Below are positions 23,572-35,128 of a stretch of DNA of 64,000 nucleotides, piece by piece. The notes beneath the pieces were generated by a model, which was given only the letters and a program-made list of their open reading frames with translations, was not told the origin of the DNA and did not search any database. This stretch comes from Atherinomorus stipes. Lineage: Eukaryota; Chordata; Actinopteri; Atheriniformes; Atherinidae. Each line of letters opens with the position of its first letter. Position 1 is the stretch's first letter. The stretch is from assembly GCA_023101725.1 (NCBI GenBank), contig JALJCO010007154.1, forward strand, positions 186,001-250,000, read 5' to 3'. The position numbers and the translations under genes are program-made.

Positions 23572-24882
23572 ACAGTTGTGCCTAAAAATGAACATACCCT
23601 TCCATTAAAGGTACAGTGTGTTGCAAAAACAGAAGTCAATGGCAGAAAAATGTGGTTTAATATTCAAAACTTTGTTTCTATTGATGTATCGCTTCACTAG
23701 AATAGCTTTTATGTGTTTATTTTATCAGAAAGAGTCATTTATATCTACTCGCTGGGGGTCCACATACATGGAGGCTGCCATATTTGTTCCGCCATTTTTA
23801 CTATGCTGTCCCTAAATGGACAACATGTGTGAAGCAAGAACCCTCTGAACTTTAAAAATGCTGTACCAGCTTTGTTTAATGGGAGTTAGAGCACAGTTTG
23901 GGATAAGTAAAGCTTTAAAGGACATAAAAAGTAGTTACTCATAGTACAGTCATAGCTACACCTGAGACCACTGGATCCACCCAGATTAAAACATCGAAAA
24001 GAAAAAAGAAAAAAAAAGATGAAAACATCTTTATATCTGGGAGAATTTTGGCCACTAACAGCCACCATACATTCTAGTGCTTGGAATATGAAGTCATTTG
24101 AAGAAAACATCTTTTCCTTTACCACTAGATGTCAGTAATTCTTACACACTGTACCTTTAAAGGTTCTGTATGTACCTTTGAAGGTACAGTGTGTCAGTAA
24201 TTCTTACTTAATTCTTAGATTACTTAATTCTTAGATGTCAGTAATTCTTATGCATTGTACCTTTAAAATAGAGTGTGAACATTCTAAGAAAATAAACACA
24301 ACAGTTATTCTTGTGGAACGATTACACATTAATAGAAACACAGTTTTGAATTATATATACATTTTTCTACAAATGATCGTTGATTTTTTTACACAGTGTA
24401 CCTTTAAAAAGAGAAAAAAATCAGCAGTTAGTGAGTTTAAATTGACAAACGTAATGATAAATAAAAATTCTATGAACATTGTGACATTGATTTTAAATTG
24501 TAGTTCAACAAAAAATATCAAAATCAGACAAACTAAAAAATAAAACAAGTAAACAAGCATGATGGGGGTCTGAAGCTAAAATTTTGTTGAGCAACACTTT
24601 GAGACAATCACTGCAATCAGGTGTTTTCTGTAACATTAAATCAGACTTCTGCACCTGCTGACAGGGGGTATTTTGACCCCCTGTTTATAAGCAAGGTGCT
24701 TTAATTTTGGATAGTGTTTTTTTTTTCAAACAAAAATTAAAAATCAATATTTTATATTCCTAAATCATAATTTAGTAAATTTTATTTATTATTACTTTTT
24801 CAGTTTTGCGTTATTTGAATTACTATTGTGAATTTAGTCTTTTTCTTAATGGGAGAGAATGGGATCTTTCGAGCACAACTGT
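23572..24882. mobile_element. TA-flanked MITE, copy 4, split by another MITE
   Basis: Starts CAGTTGTGCCTAAAAATGAA, is interrupted by the TTAA-family element at 23605-24160 and its partial repeats to about 24405, then resumes with AATCAGCAGTTAGTGAG and ends near GAGCACAACTGTA. It is worn compared with other copies. Confidence 0.6.
23605..24160. mobile_element. TTAA-family MITE, complete copy
   Basis: 556 bp with ends TTAAAGGTACAGTGTGTTGC and CTTACACACTGTACCTTTAA. Near-identical elements are at 28913-29447 and 32582-33129. Partial terminal repeats follow up to 24270. No coding frame. Confidence 0.8.
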
Positions 24883-24949
24883 ACCGACACAGTGACTACG
24901 TGGTGTCCTGCTCCGATGCAAACCCAAATAAATCAGTCTGAGCTACCAG

Positions 24950-25070
24950 TTAGTTTGACGTGTTTGTGCTGATGGGCTGTTGCTTTTTGCCAAATGCCAA
25001 GTATGGTGCTGCAAAGCATTTCCACTTTTCCTTCACAAGTCTCGTGATGTGCTCTCCAAGCCGTGATGAC
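24950..25070 (-). mobile_element. Possible Tc1 transposase fragment
   Basis: GTTTGTGCTGATGGGCTGTT through CCACTTTTCCTTCACAAGTC resembles the middle of the second Tc1 subfamily seen at 29455-29965. About 120 bp and worn. Confidence 0.4.
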
Positions 25071-26941
25071 ATGAATCATGCCCCATTATTTTGGATGAAC
25101 TTAAACTCTTTTTTGGTGTAGTTGTAGAAAATACATTCTTTTCTATGATGGCACTGTTATAGAAAGAAAAAAGTATTTGTTATATCTTTTCATTTTATTT
25201 TAAGTACCACATTCATAAATGTAAAATGTCTCCTACTTTTCATTCAATAGCTTAAAATTGATTTTTCCTTAAACTCTCTAATAAGAAAGCTATTCGAACT
25301 CTGAACTTTTGACAACCCATCCTCTTACCTTATGTTTATTTGTAATGTACCCCACTGTTATTCACTTGTTCTATGTGAATATTTGTTATTCCTTCATTTT
25401 AATGAAGCTATTAGCTAATATGAAGCTAATATTTTGTCTTTACATGGTTACCTTCGTTTGACGTTGAAACGAAGCTCTTAATAAAGAAGTTAAAAAAATC
25501 TAAACCATGATGCCTTTTCAAAAAGAAGCATCTCCTTTTTCAGATTGTACTGTCATGAGCTTAAACATGTTTTAGCCCTATAAAGTTTGAGATGTTGCTC
25601 AGTTTCTCTGCACACTCAACAGTCTGACCTGAGGATGAACTTGCTAAGATGTCTGCTCCTTGAAAGATGAGCAACTTACTAGTGAATTATCGTTTTCACT
25701 GTAGAATGATAGACTCAAAGAAATTTTTCCTTTTGACTTTTCCCAGATAAACAAGCTGCAACAGTTGCTTCTCTAAATCATTTCTCATCTCTCTTTCTTC
25801 TTGGTGTTGTATGAACACACATCTGAATGCTCCAGTCATCAGGGAGAGTCATCAGCACCATGTGTAGAGAAGTATCAGCAGGCCAATGTTCCTTTCTTTC
25901 TCACAGGGATTGGTAGAAAATGATAAAGATAAACCTTTTTTTTATATAGAATAGACAAGAATAGAATATCTTTTTTGTCATCATGACAGTTGTCACAACA
26001 AAATTGGGTGGGCCGTTCTCCCCTAGAGTGTGACAACCAAAGACTAAAAGGATGTAGTGTCCAGTTACGTCTAAAGAGAGAAAGGTGAAGCCAGTTGGGC
26101 GTGTCCCACCGTCACCATCTTGCCGTGTTGCGTGTGTCGTCACTCCCTGAAAATGGGCAAAGACAGGGCGGCTGTGAGCCGCAGGGCAAATGATTGACAG
26201 CCAAGCTAATGCTAACTGAGCTAATTCAAAGTGAACAGGAACGAACAAAGATAGACGGTTTAAAGGTGAGACACGCTCAGACTCGCTGCTAACCAGCTAA
26301 AAACCGCCGTTGTGCTACTCTGCTACAGCCTAAGGCCTTCCTGGGAACAAGCTAACTATTAGCCTCCACGGCTAAAATCAGCATCCGGTCTGCCGCCTGT
26401 CAATCAAAAGGACACGCCCCTAATTTCAAGATTAAATAACATCTAAATGGATGAGTTATAAAAAAGGAATTCAACCCCTCACAGTTGAAATGAAGGTAAA
26501 CTTGACCTATTAAACCTAAATTGATGTTTTGAACCAGGCTGTAAACATGTTTATTTCTGCTGTAAACATGTTTATTTCTGCTGTGAAGTTGGTCTTTTTC
26601 ACATGGGAGTCTGTGGGGATTTGCTCTGTTTTGGAGCCCCGAGTGGATGAAGAGAGAACAAATATTTAAGGTCACTTCCAGGCTTCACTTTTCTCCAGCA
26701 GAGTTTGCCCCTTGGCCGTAACACGTAAAAACACAAACCAGGTAGCAATCATGCAGATACATAAAATATATCAATAAGTTATTACATTAAATAATACTGC
26801 AGACCTATAAAAAAAACGGTCTAACGCTATAAAACTGTAAAACTATGAAAAAGAGATAAATGTGCCCAAAATCAGAGTTCAAGTGAGGGGCTCAGGCATT
26901 TTTGGGCCTTTTCCACTGCACGTTTTCGTAACCCTTCCACA
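25071..26941. other. tmod1 upstream/5' intron, nothing recognised
   Basis: No exon, repeat end or meaningful frame identified. A direct repeat of about 21 bp (GTAAACATGTTTATTTCTGCT, listed by position 26541-26581) and a GC-richer part near 26030-26420 are the only local features. Confidence 0.35.
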
Positions 26942-26988
26942 CAGCACGGCACGGCACGGCACGGCACGGCACGGCACGGCACGGCACG
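26942..26988. repeat. (GGCAC)n minisatellite
   Basis: About nine tandem GGCAC units. Pentanucleotide array, likely polymorphic. Confidence 0.95.
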
Positions 26989-28912
26989 CTTTATTTGTTT
27001 CCCCTTTGGGAAAACTTGTTATGAAAGTCAACATGACATGGCTATCTATAACATTTTAAAGCCTTCACCAAAGTCTGATAACATGTATAATAGGTCGTAA
27101 TACATCCACAGAACGTGTAGATGGGTGCAGGATTTTACAGAATTTTTTTATAGCACATAAATAATTGTTTTTGCAATTTTGACGGGTCCAAATATATAAA
27201 TATTTACCTCTGGTAACCATGCCTACACTACAGGATTCTGCACCATTAGCATTAGCTTCAGAGTTGCTAGCTCAATTGCTATGTGTAGAAATAGCATCTT
27301 CACTGTCTTCTATTTTTCAAATTCAAGCAGATGAAAAACAAAGCAGCATGTCATGGGCTGAAAGTTTTGGGTTCAAAATCTGCAACAAGGTCCTTTTTAC
27401 TCAGTTTTCAATAACTGACCCAGTTCGGCTGGTGTCTTGAACATTTCTAAAAATTCTGGCACACTGCGAGTTTGATACCCTCTTTTAAGGCTCTACTGAG
27501 CAAAAATCCTCCATGAAACAGAGACAGCAGGGCCTGGTTACACCAGCATGATGCCATTTAATCAGTATGACGTGTTTAAAAAGTACAAAAATTCAGCTTT
27601 TATATGTTTTATTATTCAATATGTTTAAATTGATGTTTCAGAGAAATATTTAACTGTTGCTGTTGTATGAATACTAGGTAGCAAAGGGGCTTAAAAGCCC
27701 TGCAGACATTGCACTTTCCTCCTGGACATGTAAACATGTAATGAGTGAGTGATTGTGCGCCACCTACTGCTTGGGAGGAAGTAAATATGTAGCTATCACT
27801 TTTTAGTGCAAAATGTTTGGCTGAAGCCCAAAGGTGGAGAAAATGCTGGGTTCAGTGAGTGCAAATAAGATCCTATAGGTCAGCAAGTACATTTTTGTCA
27901 TGCTCCTAAGCTGTGAGATCAAGTTTGCCATTCTTTTTTTTTTTTTTCTTCTTTTTGTTATTGTTCCTTTGTTCTGCTTCTTGTCCTACATTCATGGTAG
28001 GACAAGTTTCCAGAACCTGAGATCAAGAACTGGGCTGAACTCCAAATAACATTACAAGTGTACAAGAAGATGATATCTAACAGACCCTTGACGGTTTTTA
28101 TAGTTTCTGCAAGCTTCTGATTGGTTAAAGGACGTTCAGAGAGCAGAAAACTAGAGATGACCTGAGCCTGAAGGCACCATGACAGTCAGAGAAATCTGAA
28201 GTGGCTTCTGCCATTCTCCTGACACAAAGAATAGCTTCACTGAAATAGGAAAGCGACATGACAACTCGCCTCCATCATAACTGAATTTGAAATTTTTTTA
28301 ACTGTAAAATGTCTTGCAAATTAAAAATAAACTTTGGTGAATCCATGTTGTTTTTTCTATAAACCTTGCACTGAGTGGCTGAAACCTCTTAGAGCCGATA
28401 AATCAGCACGTAAAACAGAGCAGGAAGTGCGATGACAGTGACTTTAAGATGTTTAAATAGACAGATCCCTGCTAAATATCGTCAAACAGCAAGGACATTC
28501 TGGGTTCTTCATGAGCCCAAGATCTGCCACATCTAACAAAACAAGTAACGCAACAGACTGCAGTAGTTTCATATCACTGAAAATGTGACAGAAAGATCTG
28601 CACTGGGACGACAGTCGTTATTTTCTGCTACATTCATGAGTAAAAAGAAAAAAATGCAGTTTTTGGGTTTGAATTATCAGATGATAAATAAATAAATAGT
28701 TAAATAAACGGTTGTTATCAGGCCTTAAAATTATGTAAATACAACCATGTGTGACAGATTGCAGAGTGTCCTTATTTTATAAACACTAAGCCCATTTTGG
28801 AAAAGCAGTTTTTAGAACCACATTTTATCAGCAACAGCTTTAAATTTTTAAGTTTTTGCTCGTTCTTCATTACATTGCTTCAGTTCTTTGAGGTTTGCAG
28901 GTATTTTTTTAC
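26989..28912. other. Gene-free stretch; short shared repeat near 27160-27240
   Basis: The part from TTGACGGGTCCAAATA to CAGGATTCTGCACCATTAGC is similar to 32500-32580, so it is an older dispersed repeat. Nothing else is recognised. Confidence 0.35.
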
Positions 28913-29447
28913 TTAAAGGTACAGTATGTAAAAAATTAAAGGTCAAAAGCAGAAAAATACGATATATAATTCAAAACTGTTTCTATTGATGTGTAATCCC
29001 TTCATTAGAACAGCTGTTATGTGTTTATTTTCTTAGAATGAGTCATTTATATCTACTTGCAGGGGGTGCACATATGGAGGCTGCCATGTTTGTTCTACCA
29101 TTTTTATTACGGTGGCCCTGAATGGGCAAAACAATGTGAGTTAACTGAGAACCCTCTGAACTTTAAAACTGCTGTACCAGCTTTGAGTTAGAGACTGTTT
29201 GGGATCAGTAATGTCTTAAAAGACATAAAAAATAGTTGCTCATAGTCCAGTCATAGCTACACCTGAGACCACTGCATCCACTCACAGATGAAAACATCTT
29301 TATATCTGGGAGAATTTTGGCCACTAAAGGCCACCATACATTCACAACAGTGCTTGGAATATGAAGTCATTTGAAAGAAAACGTCTGTTCTTTCAAATAC
29401 CCATCGTTACCACTAGATGTCAGTAATTCTTACATACTGTACCTTTA
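28913..29447. mobile_element. TTAA-family MITE, second copy
   Basis: Starts TTAAAGGTACAGTATGTAAA and ends TTCTTACATACTGTACCTTTA, with the final base changed. About 535 bp. Confidence 0.8.
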
Positions 29448-29454
29448 CGGTCCC

Positions 29455-29965
29455 ACCAAAACATTCTGCTGGCCTGAGCTCTGGATTTTTACTGGGTTAA
29501 TGCAACAACTCGTCTCTTGCCTTTTTCAGCCATTCGGTTGTTGATTTGCTGCAGTTTGACATCATTGTCTTGTTGTATGACCCAATTGTGTCATGACAAA
29601 TGGCCTCACATTTGACTCTATAAACAATACTGCGGTACAAAGACAAGTTCATAGTGGCTCACAAGTCCCGTGGCTGCAAAACACGCCCAAATCATCACTG
29701 TGCTCCACAGCAGGTACGAGCGGCTTGCAGTGATGCTGCGTTTGGTTTCACCAAGCGTGGTAGCACACTGGGACTAAACATGTTCGTGTCGTCTGTCCAA
29801 AGGACTTTGTTGCAGAACTTTACAAACTTATGGTGCACTGCCAGGTTCTTTATAGAGAGAAGAGACTCTGTCATGGCAACCCTTCCCAAACAAACCAATT
29901 TGTTCCATCTTTTCTGGTTTTACTGTCATGAACGTCAACATCTAACAAACAAATTGAACTCTGGA
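29455..29965 (-). mobile_element. Tc1-like transposase fragment, second subfamily
   Basis: The sequence from TGTCTTGTTGTATGACCCAA through CGTGGCTGCAAAACACGCCC and TCTGTCCAAAGGACTTTGTT to AACCCTTCCCAAACAAACC matches the middle of a well-known fish Tc1 transposon read on the opposite strand. It differs from the 5447 family. Only an interior piece remains. Confidence 0.65.
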
Positions 29966-30072
29966 TTCAAACATGTAGAGTGTTTATTTTTTTTCTTGAG
30001 CATCTTCCACCTTGGCATTGTTTTATCACCTAAATGTTCCAGACAAGCAAAGGTTTGACTTTTACAGAGGTA

Positions 30073-30802
30073 CAGCTGCGCCAAAATTATTCATATCCTC
30101 CAATGGGCTTTATGCACAGCTCCACTACTTCCTGGACTTAGTACTGCACCTTTGTTTCCTGTCTTTCAAGATTGGATGAGCTGATTAATCCAGGTGTGTC
30201 TGACCATTTGCTGAGATCAGACACAGCTGGATTAATCAGTTCATCCAATCATGAAAGACAGGAAACAAAGGTGCAGTACTAAGTTCAGGAAGTAGCAGAG
30301 CTGTGCATAAAGCCCATTAAAAAAAAGACTAAAATCACAATAGTAATTCAGATAAGAAACTAAAGAAACTCATGATAAATAAAAATTTACAAAATTATTA
30401 TTTATTGAATAAAATATTGCTTTTGAATTGTGGTTGAAAATAATAATAATGAAAAAAAGAAAACTGTCCCAGGCACATTTGAGCACCTTTCAAATGAACA
30501 AAGGATCAAAATACCTGTCAACAGGTGTAGAAGTCTTTTTGAACATTACAGAAAACAGGTTGCAGTGATTGCCTCAAAGCGTTGCTCAAAAATGTTAGCA
30601 TTGGAGCCCCATCATACTTGTTTACTTCTTTTATTTTTGTTTGTTTTCAATATTTCTGTTGAACCACAATTCAAAATCAATGTCATAATGTTCACAGAAT
30701 TTTTCATTTATTATTACTTTAGTCAATTTCATCTTATTTCACTGGCAGCTGATTTTTTTTCCTCCTTTAATTGGAGGGTATGAATAATTTTGAGGACGAC
30801 TG
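30073..30802. mobile_element. TA-flanked MITE, copy 5, with hairpin insert
   Basis: Starts CAGCTGCGCCAAAATTATTC and ends ATAATTTTGAGGACGACTG. A 216-bp hairpin interrupts it near its left end. Confidence 0.7.
30103..30318. repeat. 216-bp near-perfect inverted repeat (hairpin)
   Basis: AATGGGCTTTATGCACAGCT at the left pairs with its complement at the right. The arms include CACTACTTCCTG and GTTTCCTGTCTTTCA, are about 100 bp each, and leave a loop of a few bases centred near 30210. A related half is seen at 35806-35892. Confidence 0.8.
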
Positions 30803-31859
30803 TAAGTGTACTTACTGATGATCATTTAACTGAGTGCATTTGATCAGCAGCAGCTAACTATTGTTTACAGTCTCATTTTGGCAATTTTTAAAGCAATGGC
30901 ATGCAGGGCTATTCAACGCTGTCATAGCCCTGCAAGTTTTCCTTGTTTCCCTGCTCCAACACACCTGACTTAAATGAATGAGTCAATGTGCAGAATTTCA
31001 CAGGCTGTTGGAAACATTTAATCAAAGTCTGGAGCGAGCATTGACTGCAAACCTGCAGGGCTGCTGCTCTAACAGGCCTGAGTTGAGTAGCTATGGTATT
31101 GTATTGCTGAGGAATTACACACATTTCTAAAATGGCCCTGCAGAAAACAGCTGAGAGACAACTGGCTTCAGTCACAATGCATGTAAAGATACACACAAAG
31201 GCCAGTGTGTGTGTGTGTGTGTGTGGTGTGTGTGTTTCTGCTGTGACCGCAGCAGATCTAGGCATCCATTTCAGATCTAAGCTAATCAGTAAAATAATAC
31301 ATGAAATTGTGAAAAAACCACCAGCAACTTTCCCTGAACTCTTAAATGCATCTGTCCTTCATTTCTTTGAGGACACTGAAGCCATCTGTGTCTGCGGTTG
31401 GGTTATTCCCCCCCCCCCCTTCCACCACTCTGGATACCAGTAAAGGGTCATATACGCTATTTTAACCTGCATACGTAAAAAAGCATCACAGCTCACTTGC
31501 TGTAATGGACCTGAGCTCAGGCCATTTGTGCGCTTTGCAAAGGTCAGGATGTCACCATGGTTGTCACCTAATTATTGTGTTTTTTCACCTAATGTGATAT
31601 GTTAACAAACCAAGAGGTAAATATGCATGTTTTAAATTAAACATGCACCAGGCAGATTAGATATGGTTACTAATACAATTAGTATTTCTGATTCAAATGC
31701 CTTCTTTCATAAACACTGATACGATATTCAAAAGCCTCTCAGCTTTCAAGTCAAGACGTTGCTCTGAATGTAATTTATTTCATGTAAATTCCAGACAATC
31801 AACTGAAAGTCAGTCTTCAGTCATCTGAGTTCCGCACTGTCCGCACACTGTAATTTTTG
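30803..31859. other. Gene-free stretch with (GT)n at 31205-31235
   Basis: No exon signal found. Holds a GT microsatellite and a poly-C run near 31410-31419. Confidence 0.4.
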
Positions 31860-32330
31860 CATTAATTTACGTACCTCCTCCAGCGCTATTTATAGCCGGT
31901 CGGCCCTGCTGGGTGACAGCAACGAATACTTTGACCAGATATGGTTTCCCTCAGAGCCGCCTGGAGTCGCAGTGCGAGGTCCGCTCCGCTCCGCCGCAAG
32001 CGCACGAGCCCAGAATCTAGCAGAACTGCGCTACTCTAAACCGTCCATGACCCGCGATGGTCCCGAATCCTGCAGGTTTCAGCGGAAACGAAACTTCCTC
32101 TCCTGACCCCGATGGTCTCTCCTTGGGTGCTCAGAGGCTGAATCTCATCTCCCGCAAAGGGCAAAGTAAACTTATTGGGAGAGATCCTCCTCCTCCTCTT
32201 CTTTCTCTCTCTTCCTCCCCCAGCATGCGGCTGCTCTGTCACTCCAGTGATGTCACGAAGCGGGTCTGCTTCCATTATCGGACACAGCCGTTTTGCCATC
32301 CCTCCTCTGGAAAAATGGCCCCAAAAACTT
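31860..32330 (-). promoter_or_regulatory. tmod1: Candidate tmod1 promoter / 5' noncoding exon region
   Basis: The block is GC-rich in an AT-rich setting and lies upstream of the tmod1 ATG. It contains CTATTTATAG at 31886-31895, which fits both a TATA box and a MEF2 site (YTAWWWWTAR). A CArG-like CCAGATATGG lies near 31937, one base off consensus, and a CRE-like TGATGTCA near 32249. A possible minus-strand splice donor GAGGAG|GTACGT ends at 31875. The ATG exon has only 14 nt of 5' UTR before its acceptor, so a noncoding upstream exon must exist, and this is the best place seen. Orientation and start site are not proven. Confidence 0.4.
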
Positions 32331-32581
32331 TGATTTTGGCAACACAAATATATTCTAAGTTCACCTCTGAAACAATTCAAGCTGTTTTGTTTGAAGGCGA
32401 TAGCTACAACTTTTTAATTAAAAAAAAAAAAATTCCACAAACGCATGCAGAAAAAAAGTATTAATTTAAGCCCAATTTCTTTAGCATACATCTTATATTT
32501 TATAAATTTTGATGGGTCTAAAAAGTAAATATTTACATCTGATCATGATGCCAATGACAGGATTCTTTCCCGTTAGCAATC

Positions 32582-33129
32582 TTAAAGGTACAGTATGTAA
32601 AAAAATCAAAGGTCAATGGCAGAAAATGTAATATATAATTCAAAACTGTGTTTCTCTTGATGTGTAATAGCTGCACTAGAATAGCTGTTATGTTTTTTTT
32701 TTTTTTTTCTTAGAATGAGTCATTTATATCTACTTGCTGGGTGGCGCACATATGGAGGCTGCCATATTTGTTCTACCATTTTTACTACGGTGTCCCTGAA
32801 TGGACAAAAGAATGTGTGTGAAGTTAGAAACCACTGAACTTGAAAATTGCTGTACCAGCTTTGTTTAATGAAGTTAGAGCACTTTTTGGGATAAGCAATG
32901 CCTTAAAAAGGCATAAAAAGTAGTTACAGTCATAGCTACACCTGAGACCACTGGATCCACTCTCAGATGAAAAAATATTTAGGCTCTGTCTGGGAGAATT
33001 ATGGCCACTAACAGCTATCATACATTCACTACAGTGCTTAGAATATGAAGTCATTTAAAAGAAAAAAATTCCTTGCAATACCCATCTTTACCACTAGATA
33101 TCAGTAATTCTTACATACTGTACCTTTAA
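32582..33129. mobile_element. TTAA-family MITE, third copy
   Basis: 548 bp, starts TTAAAGGTACAGTATGTAAA and ends CATACTGTACCTTTAA, with a T-run expansion near 32693-32709. Confidence 0.8.
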
Positions 33130-33180
33130 AAAAAAAAAAAAGGTTCAAACCGATAAAGATGTGTCAATTGAATTTGGACT

Positions 33181-33653
33181 CAATTGTCCTCAAAATTATT
33201 CATACCCTTCAAATAAATAAGAGGCTAGGTTCACAACTTGAAAAAATAAATTTTTTTTACAAAATTATAGTTTAGAGAAATAAAATATTGCTTTTGAACT
33301 GTAATTGGAAATAAATAAAACAAAAACTGTCCCAGACAAATTATAGCACCTTGCTCATGAACAGTGGACCAAAGCACCTGTCAACATGTGTAGAAGGTTT
33401 TGAACATTAGAGAAAACACCTAATTGCAGTAATTGCCTCAAAGTGTTGCTCAACAAAATTTTAGCTTCGGAGCCCCATCATGCTTTTTATTTTTTTGTGA
33501 ATATTTTCGTTGAACCACAATTCAAAACCAATGTCATGATGTTCAGAGAATTTTTATCTATTATTACTTTTGTCAATTTCAGCTTACCGGTGTTTCACGG
33601 ACAACTGATTCTTTCCTTCTTTAATTGGAGGGTATGAATAATTATGAGGACTG
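33181..33653. mobile_element. TA-flanked MITE, copy 6
   Basis: Starts CAATTGTCCTCAAAATTATT and ends ATAATTATGAGGACTG, slightly shortened by deletions, no coding frame. Confidence 0.65.
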
Positions 33654-33682
33654 TGTACGCACGACTCCACTACTTCCTGAAC

Positions 33683-35128
33683 TTAAAGGAATAGTACACC
33701 CACAGAATGATGAAACTTTGTTTTCCAGTTACCCTCATGGTGAGCAAGACTGTGGAGCACTTTTTTAGTATCTCAAATGCAGCCGGCGATCAGGAAGGCT
33801 TCTTGTTTTCCCCCCAACTTTCATATAATGGAGTTCACTGGGGCCCGAGCCAAAAAGGTCCATAAAAGTCCACAAAAACTTGTCAATATTCCTCCATACT
33901 GCTCGTCCAATGTAATCCAAGTGTCCTGAGTGGGTAGTGTCCATAATTTACTCAAGACAACATCATTTACTCTATTTTTAGAGCCTAAACAGTACTACAT
34001 CTTACTTCCGCAAAGCACACATAAGCGCATTCATGAAACTACGGAAGCCTTGGCGTTCAGAGCCTACTCTGCCAATAATGCAAGCATAGAAGAAGAAATT
34101 TGCCGTTTACGTTGTGCTTAGAGCGACAGAGCCGCAGACAAACCGGGACAAACACAAGAGGAGTTAGATATTGATTTAAAACAAAGAAAGAAAGAGAATG
34201 CGTGATCTCGTCTGCCGCGGCTTCCGTAGTTTCATAAACGCACAGCGGCGTGCTCGCAGGACATGCGATGAAGTTCTGTTTAGGCTCTGAAAATATACTA
34301 AATGGCGTAGTTTCGAGTAAATTCTGGACGCTACCCACTCAGGACACTTGGATTACATTGGACGAGCAGTATGGAGGAATATTGACAAGTTTTTGTGGAT
34401 CTTTTATGGACCTTTTTGGCTCGGGCCCCCACAGAACTCCGGTATATGAAAGTTGGGGGAAAACAAGAAGTCGTCCTGATCGCCGGCTGCATTTGAGATA
34501 TTAAAAAAGTGTTTCTTTCACCTACAAGAAAGGTCAGAGCAGACTCTACTTAATAAGGAAGCTGAGCTCATTCAACGTCTGCACCAAGATGTTGCAGATC
34601 TTCTAGTAGTCTGTTGTGGAAAGTGCAATCAGCTTTGCAGCATTTGCTGGGGCAGCAGCATCCGAACAAGAGACTTGAAGAAACTAAACAAGCTGATCAA
34701 GAAAGCTGGTTCTGTGCTGGGGATAACTCTGGAGCCGCTGGAGCTGATCGTTAAGAAAAGAATGCTGCACAAGCTGATGAAGATGATGGAGGATTCTTTC
34801 CACCCTCTCCACAACACGGTGAAGAATCAACAGTGTGTTCAGTGGGAGGCTGCGTCAGGTTCGCTGTGGGACGGAGAGATACAGAAATTTATTCCTACCC
34901 GCAGCATCACCCTGAAGAACAAGACTGACTGACTTATGTTATTCCTTCATCTAAATGTATTGTTAAAAAGAAAAAGAAACAAAAAAAAGAAAGAAAAAAG
35001 AGTGAGCTTCTTGCAAAGTTTATTTATCCCAGAAGTGAAATTCAAGTATTTTTCATTTCATTCTTGCACACCATGAGGGTAAGTGGAAAATAAAGTTACA
35101 CCATTCTGCGGGTGTACTATTCCTTTAA
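33683..35128. mobile_element. Foldback element, copy 3, with LINE piece inside
   Basis: Starts TTAAAGGAATAGTACACCCA and ends TACTATTCCTTTAA. The two arms (33683-34090 and 34140-34510) pair as in the 900-bp copy. Within the right arm about 550 bp of foreign sequence separates TATTAAAAAAGTG from CACACCATGAGGGTAAG. Confidence 0.8.
34512..34932 (+). pseudogene. LINE C-terminal fragment inserted in the foldback element
   Basis: The frame 34675-34932 reads NKLIKKAGSVLGITLEPLEL, MLHKLMKMMEDSFHPLHNTV, and IQKFIPTRSITLKNKTD then a stop. The KAGSVLG and HPLHNT motifs and the final F-x-P-x-x-I-x-L-x-N fit the C-terminus of fish Rex1-like LINE proteins. The preceding part is out of frame. It ends with an A-rich tail near 34966-35005 and is probably a 5'-truncated insertion. 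Confidence 0.6.

Noticed and set aside
31886..31895. TATA box for a plus-strand gene
   Set aside because: The box reads almost the same on both strands, but no coding exon with splice sites follows on the plus strand.
32036..32464. Two 114-135-codon frames in the GC-rich block
   Set aside because: No similarity recognised; long frames are expected in GC-rich promoter-like DNA.
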